Assembly (NCBI GenBank): GCA_022577435.1
Contig: JAKOON010000006.1
Span: 16,398,001 to 16,462,000 of the forward strand
Length of the DNA: 64,000 bases
Direction: 5' to 3'
Source: Embiotoca jacksoni
Lineage: Eukaryota > Chordata > Actinopteri > Embiotocidae
Below, one piece after another: positions 14,801-26,800 of this stretch. The translations under genes were made by a program, and so were the position numbers. The notes beneath the pieces were generated by a model. That model saw only the letters and a list, made by a program, of their open reading frames with translations, was not told the origin of the DNA and ran no database searches. The first letter of the stretch is position 1. Every line of letters begins with the position of its first letter.

Positions 14801-17800
14801 TGCCACGCGATATGGTGCCAAACCGCATTTCTGAATATGAGCGTCTTATTCAGAAGTCCAAATCTATGCCTAACTTAGGTGATAGTGAGGTGCCTTCAGG
14901 CACCACCACACCAGGCGGCTCGTCATCCCGAGCTAGCAGTGGTGGTGGTGGCACGCCTAGTTTTCCAAAACGTCGTTTTTCTATAGAATCTTTACTAGAA
15001 GAAGACAACAACGGCAACGGTGGAACCGTACCTCACTCCATGGATCACCTGCATCGACCTCGAAGCCCACCAGAGGGTCAGCCTCGTGTTGGGCCAGAGC
15101 CCGGCCGCGGACGGTCCTTTCCTGCTCCTCCCGTTCCCCGAGGCCCACAAGCCAACCCCGACTATTCTGACAGTGAACAAGACGCTGTCGCATCTGACCT
15201 CAGTGATTTCATCCAGGTGGAGGGCTCCTCATTCTGCAGTGAGAGTGATTTTGACCATTGCTCACTAACCTCTTCTGAGAGCCTTTACGGCTCTTCCACG
15301 CTCCACCACCAACACCTTCGTCATCACCATCACCACCACCATCACCACCATCATCCTGGTCACCAAAGTATAGGCCAGAGCCAGGGCTACCAACACCGCC
15401 ATCTCATCAGCTCCTGCAAAGGCCGCTGCCCGGCTTCGTACACCCGTTTCACAACCATGATCCGCCATGAGAGAGAACGAGCACAGCAGGAGCACCAGAC
15501 ACCTTCAAAGCAGGGCAACAGCAGCCACTCCCAAATCCAGAGCTCACAGTCCCAGCAAGCGATGTCCAAGCTGGCCTTTCTGGTCAGCCCAGTGCCTTTC
15601 CGCAGGAAAAAGGGCTCACCACCTACCTCTAGAAGATGCAGCGGTGGCGGAGGTCGAGGTAGCAGAGCTAAGTCCAAGCAGGCCATTTATGAAGCACTAG
15701 ATGCAGCCTTGAGAGACATATATGAGCACATTCAAGCAGAAAGAGGTCACAGAAGCCCAAGGGCACCCGATGACAGCATCCTGAGGAGAATCCTGGCCGA
15801 GCTGCTGCCAAATGTGCCTGAACGAAGCTCCTCGCTGCGGGGGAGGAGGGGGTGTTGGCACGGAGGTCAGTCCTCTGCATCTTTGTACCCAGATGGGAGC
15901 CCCACAGGGTACGCCTCATATAGAGGGGACCCCTCCACACCACGGCTACAGTCACCACAGCTACAGTCACCACAGCTGCAGTCACCACAGCTACAGTCAC
16001 CGATCAGTGCCTGTTACGGACGACACTCGGAGACCTCAAACAACAATGAATATGGAGAGGAGCAGGGCAATGGAAATGGTCTCTGCTACTCAGGTGCAGA
16101 AAATAAACATATCACACCACATATACACACATGTTCACTTTGTATTGTAATAAGTCATACATACACATAGATATTTTTTTTCTTCACACATACATGCATG
16201 GATATAGATATGCATCCACGTACATTTACTTCGGTGTCTCCTTGAATACTGCCTGTGCCCGTTTTCCAATTCTCCTCATTGGTCTGCAGACACTGCCGTG
16301 ACTGCTTATTTTTTTTGTTTATTTACTTTACATTCATTAAGACTCATTTACTGTTAATTCTCAAATATAATCTGGCCCTTCATTTGTTAAATATTAAACC
16401 CATTGTCAGTAAAACTAAACGCTTCCTGCTGACATGAACAGTTGGTGAGTGAAATTGGCAGATTTTGCCCTTTGAGCTTCTCAAAAGGTTTTTTTTGTTT
16501 TATTAACAGACGTTTCATACTGAACAAAAAGAAAAGTAGAAAATATTAGAATTAGATAATGAGGAAGAACAACAGGTCTGTCAGGAAAAACATAGTAACA
16601 GAGTGGTTCGATTAGTAAGACATAATTTGGTTGTTTTTACTGGTGGAAATGGCAAATTAAAACAAGAGCAGGTCAGAAAACAGGGAGGTTTCTTCTGAAA
16701 ATGTGATATGGACCAAACAGAAGATTGTTTCAAATGAATGCCTAATATTTTTTCCACAATTTTGAAAAACATTTATTTGAGAATTTATGGTATATTACTT
16801 TGGCTGCAACCCTGTCTCCTTAAATATTACATCTCTATACAATTAAAAGGTTTTCCCAGTTATTAGTGCAGCATAATTGCTGGCTGGATACATTTATTTT
16901 TAAATGAATGAAGTGTCCCATTTATTGCCTGCATTAGAGTTTGGGCACTCAAAGTGCTTCTCACTTGCACAAGACGCTGGAATTTCCATCCACACTTACA
17001 TCTGATGTTAGATTTAGACAACAAAAGCTCTTTGGACAAGGTCAGAGAAAGAATGTGCTTCTGGTGACATGTCGAGACATAATGTGTCTCAAGTCTCTGG
17101 ACTGTGTTAAAACGGACCACAAGCCTTCCCAAGAGGTGTAATGATGGTATAGTCACAACAAGTGGATATTGATTCGATGATTTAGTGAAAAATCCGTTGT
17201 CAGTGAACATATTACTGAATGTTCAGGATCAACTTATTTGCAAATACATAAACCAATAACATTTCCTCATTGTTTTAACATAAAATAATCCAATAGCAAT
17301 TTTGTTTTCTTAAAAACATATTTGCTGTTTCCATTTAGTTGTATAGGAATGTCATTTCTTAGAGACAGGTTTGCTGTTTGGGGTAAATAAATGTGACTAT
17401 TCCTTATTTCTTTTTATCATTATTTATCATTGTTTTTGTTTGGAATATTTGTTTTGAAGACTGATTTATGGAGTCATCATATTTTACAAATTCATTTTCT
17501 TTCCCTGATGTCATTTGCTTGTATATATGTAAGTGTTTTTGTCATATTTTGTAGGATTGCATGTGTCTTTTTGTGCTGTATTGTGGAAGAAGTCTGACCA
17601 CTTTGTTTTTTCCTATGAAATGGAAATAAAACATACCTGCCTGTCATTTTTGACCCAAGCATTTATTCCCTCATTCACCTGTTGGAATGGCATCATCACT
17701 GTATCATTTAATGCTTTCCCAGATCACATTTTTGTATTGTAGGTAATCGGATGGCATTATAGTGGTTACTATGGTAACTCCTGTGAACTTTTGTCATGCT

Positions 17801-20800
17801 CATCACAGACCAGGATGTCCTCAGGAGTTATTCCACCATGGATGGACGCCACACACCCCAGAGTAGAAGACCGACTCCTGACAGAGAGGTACAACATTGA
17901 AACTGGTTGCTTGTATTCTCAACAGCAAACTGCATTTCAGACAAAAATCATTTTAACCGAATGAACCTTTCAGTGTTTTCAGTTGTCACACAAATTAGCT
18001 CACCATTTTTATTCGACATGTCTGATCCTAATTACAACCATTCACCACTATTAAACCACACTACACTTAAATAATGTGTCATAAATGAGGTGATTGTTTG
18101 GCATCATAAGTATGTTTCAGATTGAAGATCCACAGGCTAATTTCTTTGTCTTTAATTTCCCAGTACTGCAGCGCAAAGAAATGTACATATGTATCATCTA
18201 TATTTAATGTTATACCTGATGATACCCGCCGGCTTTCTCTCTCTCACTCTACTCTTCTAGGTCTCCCATAAACAGATGACACAACTTATTCTGTTCTCTC
18301 TCCTCCATCAGAAACAGCCCGCGAGAGCCATTTATGATTTTAAGGCACAAACGGCAAAGTAAGTACCGTACGTTTTGAGGTGCACGCACAAGGAGGCCGA
18401 GCTCTAAACCACGAATGTGTAACTGCACATCAAGACATCTCAACTTGCTCCATTAAATGTTACTTCAGACTTTGTTACATACATGCTTTCTAAGAAGTCT
18501 TCATCACATTACCACTTACCAATACATCTGGATGGCTTTTATTGCAGTCTTTGTGTATGCATGACTGAGGCTGGTTAATGAAGTGCTGGGTCTTTCTTAC
18601 TTCTGCTTTGTTGGCTGACACTCGGCCTCTGATGCCCGTTAACATGAAATGCTGTAGAAGTGATGATGTCTTGTTCAGTTCTTGTCTCATTTATGTCTGT
18701 ACAGCGGATCAAAATTGCATGCAAAGACACTTCACTGATACAACTGTGTTTCAGGGAGCTGACTTTTAAAAAGGGTGATGCAGTAAACATCATCAGGCAG
18801 ATAGATGCCAACTGGTATGAAGGAGAGCACCGCGGACGGGTGGGGATATTCCCCATATCATATGTAGAGGTAAGTGTGCTGCTGATATGTGACTCGGTGC
18901 GTCTGGACTGAATACTGTATGCGTGAGTGCATCTTTTGTCTCAGTTAGTGTCCATAATACATTCACTCATTCACACCAATTTTCACACGTGCACAGAGGA
19001 TGCCGTCGTCAGAGAAGCAGCAGCCAATCCGTCCTCCTCCTCCAGCGCATGTCAGAGAGATTGGAGAGGCAATGGCACGCTACAACTTCAATGCTGATAC
19101 GAATGTGGAGCTATCACTAAGAAAGGTTCGTGATCCACGCTATGGGTTGAAACTGTATTTCCTGCGCTGAGTTTTGAAGTTGTATGACGGTGAAAAGATG
19201 CAAAACGTTCTCAAATTGCAGAGGAAAAAGTCGTCATACAGATGTCGTTAAAACCTCAGAGTAATACATTTTATGGTTACCAGATATTGATCATTAATTT
19301 GATCAAATGAAGGCAACCAGCGGTAGTTCTGGAAAATGAATTGCTGATTTGAAGCCCAAAAATTTAGCATCAATACACACAGTGGTAGTTCGCAATACAT
19401 GTGACTAATCAACCTGCGAATCAGACCTGGAAATACTGATACACAACGGTTGAACTTCACACAACACTTTTCCACTGCATGCTACGGTACAACTCTACCT
19501 GACTGTACAGGCCTGTCTTGGTTTCATTAGATAAAAGTTACAGATTGTACCTGATCACATCAGCTCCAATGAGCCGAGCCGGTACTAACAGGTCACATCA
19601 AACTGATTGATCAGAGAGAAGCGTCGCTAGTGTCATCATTGTGTCATTATTCTGCGACACCTTCTGCACAAACTTTCAATTGTAAAATTGCCAAGCCACT
19701 ATAGCGGCCGCAATTTCTTAATTCACTGGACTACTCAATTAATTGTGTTTAAAACAACACCACATACAGAAAAATCAAGAACACTATCCCTTCAATATCC
19801 TCCATTGTTCCTGTATGTGTCGCATTGAAGGTGGAGTCACGCAACGTCACTATGATGACCAGCTACACTGAGGGGGAACTATCTGTAGTGGAAAACGAAA
19901 TCCAGAAAATTAGCTGGTGCCACAGACTGACAATTCTTCTTCAAACAAAACTAAACCCTTTGGAATAGGTTGATAATTGTGATGATGCTATTATCCTATG
20001 AAAATAAAACACTCCTCTGTGGCTTTAAGAAGTCTGAAAGGTAGTATGGTATATTTTTGTAAACTATAAAAAATGCACAAAAATGATGTGTGTATTTTGG
20101 GTGTGTGGCGTGTGTGTAGGGTGAGAGAGTCATTGTGATCAGACAGGTGGATCAGAACTGGTACGAGGGGAAGATCCCAGACACAACCAAACAGGGCATC
20201 TTTCCCGTGTCCTACGTTGACATCGTCAAGCGCTCGCCGTCCAAGAGCTCCTCCCACCACATAGATCCACATTGTTACCCTGGCAACAGGACACCAAGCT
20301 CCACACCCAGCAAGGTAAGAGCGCAGAACACGCACGCACTCACTCTTCTGACTACAACAAATAATGAAGCCATACAGCAGAACTCCACATTTATAATGCA
20401 CAAAAGGTTGTAAGTTTAAAAAAAAAAAAAAAAAAAAAGCACTTTGAGCTACTTTATAAATGAAGCATTAATGATTTTTGGACATTAATTTATGCTTTGG
20501 AACAATAGTGTTAGTCATCAGCAAAGGGAATAGGCCTCCGGCCTTATGAGACAGTGTGCTATTTTTGAATATATTCAGATAAATAAATAAATCTGCAAAC
20601 AGGAGTGAATCCTGTTTCGATAGCCCATTAATCTCTGTTCAGCCAGACACACAAAACACTCAGGGTACTTCTCTCTTCTAGTTTGATAAATCACACTTTT
20701 CCTTCTTTCTCACTTTATTTTCATGGAGCCTTTCTATCATCTACCTCCACCCCCCATCGCCCGTGACCTCCCCTCCCTTCACCCCTCTTTGAGAACGCTT

Positions 20801-23800
20801 GACATGCAAGCTATCACCTCCGAGTGGCTCTCCCTCACGTTGGACACATCCACTCCAGTTCGCTCCCTCACGTCCACCCCCATACCGCCCACTCCCCCTC
20901 CCCTCCCCGCTGAACTTGCACCTTTCCTTAAGGCCCAGGAGCCAAAGTCACTCCCACCTGTACCATCACAAAAAGGCTTCACCCATACACCCCAGGTAGT
21001 TCCCAGACTCCCCACTTTTAAAGAAGAGAGCCTCAGTTTAGGTCACACCACAGCTGTGCTGCCTTTCCATCAACCTGCTCCACCTCTTCCTCCTCCTCCT
21101 CCTCTTCCTCCCGCCCCTCATTCCTCATTCAGCTCTCCACCTCCTGACTCTTCTCTGCAATATAACAGCGGCGGGTTACATATCACTGAAGCCCCCCAAA
21201 TGTTATGCGAGCCAGAGGTTTTGTCCTACACAGAGCCAATTCAGTCCCCCACACAACTTCCACAACAGCACCAGTCCACTGTGCAAGTAAACAAACGCAG
21301 CAAAACTCCCAACATTGAGCTGCAAGTAAAAGACCCTTATGACGAGCTGCTGTCCATGATTCTGGATGGTTCCAGCAGCGCAGACGACGGGGACCTTTTA
21401 AGATCGTCTCCTGTTGGTTCCCCAACTGCCAAGCTGACCAGTGACTCTCGGAGAGGGAGGCTCCCGCTAAAAGACGAAGAATCCCATCAGCCAGCAGTGA
21501 AAGCCCCGCCTGTTGTTCGAGCAAGTGACTCGGTTCGGTTGGACGTGCAGTTTGAGAAGCCTGCAACAATGCAGCCGCGGCCCGTTTTGTGGGGGGAGCA
21601 GTCGAAAACTCTGAATGAGCAACAATTTGAGTGTCAGAGAGCACCGTCAGTAAAAGGAAAGGGATACACTGAGTTGTTCATAGAGGAGGAAGAGGATGAA
21701 ACTAGAAAGGACAAAGAGGAGGACCTAATAGTTTTAAATGAGAGACTCAGTCCACAGGTAGAGCATGGTGTGAGCTGCCTTTGTTGAGATTGAAAATACG
21801 TCAAGGCCCTGAAAGGGACATTGAGGAAAATATTTTCTTATTTTGTAGAAAAAAAAAGAAAAAAAAAATTAAAAATCGACTTTTTGACCATTTTGTTCTC
21901 TTAGTTTAGTTTTGCCAAAAAAAAATAAAAAAAAATCATTGTACTCGTATTACTCAGCCATATTACTTTATAAGTGAACAAGACATAGTAAAGTAACTTC
22001 ACAGCTGATCAAAGCATCTATTAATATCCATGGTGACAGATGTTGTGGAGGTTATACAGGAGGCTAAGGAGTGTCCTACTTATTCAGTGAATGCAAATTC
22101 ATGCAGAGTGAAACTCTGCAGTGAATGGCTGGTGAAGAGGGATTGGACGTAAAGTGGGTCAAAAGAATTCTAAATATAGATATTTTAAATAAACTACTGT
22201 AATTGTAATTGATTACTGACTGAAATCCAAAGATTGTCTTGGAATTGCAGAAGCCTATGGACTGACATATGTAATGATAGTGTGTGGATAAAGTACAGGA
22301 CTTTTGAGGATTTGTATATGTGCAGTCAAAGAGGAGTAATGCAGTGGGAACTCAAATATATTATCAATGTACAAGTCAAATGGGATTTTTTTTTTTTTTT
22401 TTTTAAGACCAAGAATAAAAGTAAGTTATAGTGTGACAGGTGCTGACAGCTTGTTGGTCTTTTCTTAGACAGTTATAAATGATAGTATGCTGATAAAGTA
22501 TGGTGTTCATTTTTGGGGGGCATTTTTGGAGATGTTTTATTTATTTTGTTTTTTTGTTCCTTATCAAACGTGGGACATTAGTGAGATATTTCTCGCCATG
22601 ATTCAAATGCAAATTTCTCATCCTTAGAGCGGATTTTTTTTTGTTCATCCATCAGTTTTTTTTTTTCCTCCATGTCTCTTCTGGGGTTTCGTCAAATACA
22701 CACACAACAGCATTAAAGCATCTATAAAGTTGTCGTCATATGATTCAGCTTCAGTATTCATGTGTGTGTTTATCCCTATAGGCTGAAGTCTCTCCTTCCA
22801 CTCTGACACAGTTTCCTCCCCCCGGTCTCTCCTCACCCTCCGTACCACCACCTCTGACCTCCGTACTTCCCCCTTCTCCATCTTTTACTTCTCCTTCGTC
22901 GTGTTTCTCCCGGTCACAACAGCATGACCGTAGCATCGCCTCCCCCATTCCTCACGTCTCCCCTCGACCCCCATCCCTTCCTCAACTCTCAACATCGCCG
23001 CTACCTCCAGTCTCTCCGTCTGTCTCACCACCTCCCCTCCTCTTCTCTCACCCGTCTGCAGACGTTGCCTCGCAGCGTTCATTCTCTCAGCCCTCTAGCT
23101 CTCCCTGTTTTTCTCGTCCCGTCACATCCTGCTCCGTCTCCGAGTCACCTTTTCCCCCTCCCGCCCCGTCTCCCGCTAAAACGGCTGCCCCGCCCTTCTC
23201 CACTCCACGCTCTCCTCCCCCTGTCCCTGCTCCACCCCATCCAGGACGTAGGTCTCCCAAAGTGAAGGTAAAGCCAGAATGTGAAGATGATGGCGTTGAT
23301 CACATGTTTGGTGCTGAGGATTGTAATGAGGCTTTTGCTGAAAGAATTTGCCAATTTGAAACTTTTCTCTGATTAATATACTTCTAAATTGATTGTCTTT
23401 AGGTTTTGGGCTGTTGGTTTGAACTGAATGATTAATAGAAATATATTGTGGACTAACCTGTGTTGTGTATTAACGTCTAAGTACCAACATGATGATTCAA
23501 GGGCAGCAGAGACATGCTTGAATGTAAATGGGAGTGCGAGTTGTCCTGCGGTGTGATTATGAAGATTTTTACTGACATGTTGATGGCTGATGTTTTACAG
23601 CATGCCATTCGACTTTCTGCTGTGTGTTCAGCTCATTTCGAAGGTCGCTGACTTGCTTACTGTTGAAGATCATAGCTGTCTGGTCTTTCTGCCTGTTAAG
23701 CAGGATCCAGTTGTTGGTGGTAAACCTCCTCGTAGCCCCATCTTTTCCCGGAGGTCCTATCTGTCACCCGTTAGAGGTCGAAGGGTAGGGGGGCATGTCT

Positions 23801-26800
23801 TCATTCAACCATGCTCTTACGGCACTCTCGTCTCTGTGCAGGAAGGCAGTCTTTGGAAATAAGCCATCATTCATGACTGATCACCACACATTTTGTACCA
23901 TGCATGCTAAAGTAGGCTGATTTCTTAATAATGTGTAGTTTTCCTCAATGAGATGATTAAATTGTAATATCTCTGAGTAATGAGTGAGGACATGAAAAGT
24001 CTTTTCTTCTCGAACCCTAAACAAAAGCCCCCAAAATAGCACATTTTGATTTATTGTCTGTCTGTGTTTCTTTTTCTCTCTCACTCAGAGGTTAGTACAG
24101 GATGCACTCCACGGTGGAGGAGACCCGTAAGTGACATTTGTTACAACTGTATTATGATTATGCTGACAATCTTCTATCGGACTAATCAAAACAGAACAGA
24201 ATATCGTTAGTGCCGTGTGTCGTGGATAGTTCACATCTGTGTTTCCAACACAGGTACCAGGCCCTGTACAACTACATGCCTCGCAACGAGGACGAGCTGG
24301 AGCTGAAGGAAGGAGACATTGTTGATGTGATGGAGAAGTGTGATGACGGCTGGTTTGTTGGTAAGATGAGAAAATACGTCAACGAGCAAAAAGAATAATT
24401 GTTTTAATATGTTGTTGTACTTAGAAAACCTGTCATACGCCGAGCCACAGTTGTGAATAACCTTATAGTTCATCAGTACAGCAGAGAAGGCAGATCAATT
24501 TGTGTATTTTATATAGACATGGCAAAACCTCCAAAAGCCACAAAGAGGCACACAGGCTCACCATGAGAAAGTCAATGAAGGAATGAATGAGTTCAACTAT
24601 AGACACATGAAATATAGAGTAGACTTTTTTTTCTACAACGCTATTGACCTATTATGTAAGAAAATACAACTTTGTCAAGTCGTTTGTGTTTTGTAACATA
24701 ATACATTTAGTCAAGTATTGTACTGAAGTACAATTTCATGGTACTTGAACCTTACTTGGTTGTATCCATTTCGTACTCCTTTATTGTTGAACAAACAAAC
24801 AGTCAGTACTGTCTAGAATTGAGAGAGATCTCTTGCCAGAAATGGAATATAATATTCATAATTATGTTCTTATTTGTTTTTAATCACCTGAAACTAAGAG
24901 TCATTGTGTTTTCGTTATCGTAGAATAAGCCCTTCATACTGTAGCCCAGATGAGACAAACCAAACACTGGCCCTGGAGAGAGCCTTTTGTGTTGAGTTTC
25001 CCACCACAGACTGGAAGTGGAGGGTTGTTAAGTCGTTTGAAATCTGCAACCTCATTGCTAGATGTCACAAAATGCTACATTCTGCTCCAAATCACTCATT
25101 TTGTAAGGGCTTTTATAATCCTCACAACATATAGCACCAACTCGTCTTAGACCCAAGATTCAGTTTAGAAGAAATTCCCTGAAAATCTCTTAAATTGGAG
25201 AAAAATTTACAAAAACTGTGGAGGAGCGATGCCTCTCCCAGGACAGAAAAATGCAATATCTGTTTTGTATCATAGTAATTTACATTTATAGCTACTACAT
25301 AAAGGAAAATGAAACATTTTAAGACACAGCTGGACTAAACATGCTATTTGTATCCAGGCCAAGTTGGGACAGTGTTAAGTGTATCAGAGTTGGTGGCGTG
25401 TTGGAGACATACTGTCGAAATGATTCGCGAATATCAACAGGCTGACACCACTAGATGTCAGTGTGGTGCTACCACATATATCTAACCTGACTGTGTGGAA
25501 AGAAGTCAACATTGTCCCTCCCAACTGAGATTAACAGATTAAGTGTAATTACTCTGACAATCTGTTTACATCCCCATTACAGAAAGCTAAATTACTTGAA
25601 AACCTCTTTAATTGTCAGTTGTTTAGATTTGAATGTCCACAGCTGACTGATTTCTAGGCTACAGTGTCCTACAATAGTATTGGTAACAGCTACACTCCAG
25701 TCTCAGCCCGTGTTTTGAGCTCTGACGACCTCCTTCTGTCACCCTGTGTTTGTGCAGGGACCTCTCGAAGGAGCAAGTTGTTTGGAACCTTCCCAGGAAA
25801 CTACGTGAAGCAGCTATAATGATGATTCCAGACTTCCCCCTGGCCCCGCCCCTTTTCTGTGACACATTCACCGCCCTCAGCACAGCACCCGCAGGACATC
25901 TACAGAGACCTGCCGCACATCTATGTGTGTTTGCGTGTATGTGTGGCTTGTCAGCTTCACACAGACAGAATACTTAGCTGTAACTAGCCATCTTTAATGA
26001 AAGACTTCTCTAAAACGATATTGTTTTTTTTAATCTTATCTTTTTACCCTTATTTTTCTATCATGGAGAATCCAAAATTTGTGCTTCAGTCAGCGACCTA
26101 AAACTTTCGACAGCGATGGAAGGATATCGAAGGACCGCAGTGATGCTTTCCTTTCTGTTTCAACTGTTTAAGGGCAGTGAGATCACCAAGATCACCTTTT
26201 TTTTCTTTCTTTCTTTCTTTCTTTTTTCTTAAATCTTGATGAAAATTTCAGTGTTCATATACAAACATCCCCAAAGAGGTTCGGTGCAGAGAGATTTGTA
26301 AAAGCAGTATTGTGTCAGAAGGTCTGTTGCGTGAACTGAGCAGCCATGTTGCATCATCAGGCCGGTAAAAGAACGATAGCGTCCCCGAGTTACATGTGGA
26401 AAAGACTGCATGTATCGATGTCTTGTGTCACCCAAGGTTTTCATTGGTTGATTCGAATTTGGGGGTATTATTAATCATAATCAACAATGCTTTCAGATAT
26501 TGCACCTGAGTCAAAACATCACTGACACTGCTGTACTTGCTTTCTAAAACGTGTTGTCTAAGATTTGAAAACACAACGGTATTTTCGACATTAGGATTGA
26601 CGCACTTTAACAAACCTTGGGACACCGAGTTGTGTTTGTTTAATTTCAGATTCACTTCAGATTTTACACACTAAAGGTTACTCTGATTGGAGCTTCAGGG
26701 GTCATATGTGGACGGTGTGCGCAGACAGGTTACTGACCTTTTTAGGTATTATATTTATTAGAGGATGAACGCTGATCAAACTGTTGTTGGATTGTTTCGG

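Noticed and set aside
15265..16000. Several long minus-strand and alternate-frame open frames inside the neural exon
   Set aside because: Shadows of the long plus-strand exon, which alone matches SORBS2.
18575..18911. Overlapping frames on both strands around SH3-1 exon
   Set aside because: Only the plus-strand segment 18755-18869 fits splice sites and the SH3 alignment.
22645..23354. Minus-strand open frames opposite sorbs2 exon 20
   Set aside because: They come from the C/T-rich composition of the plus-strand coding exon; no start context, splice logic or domain.
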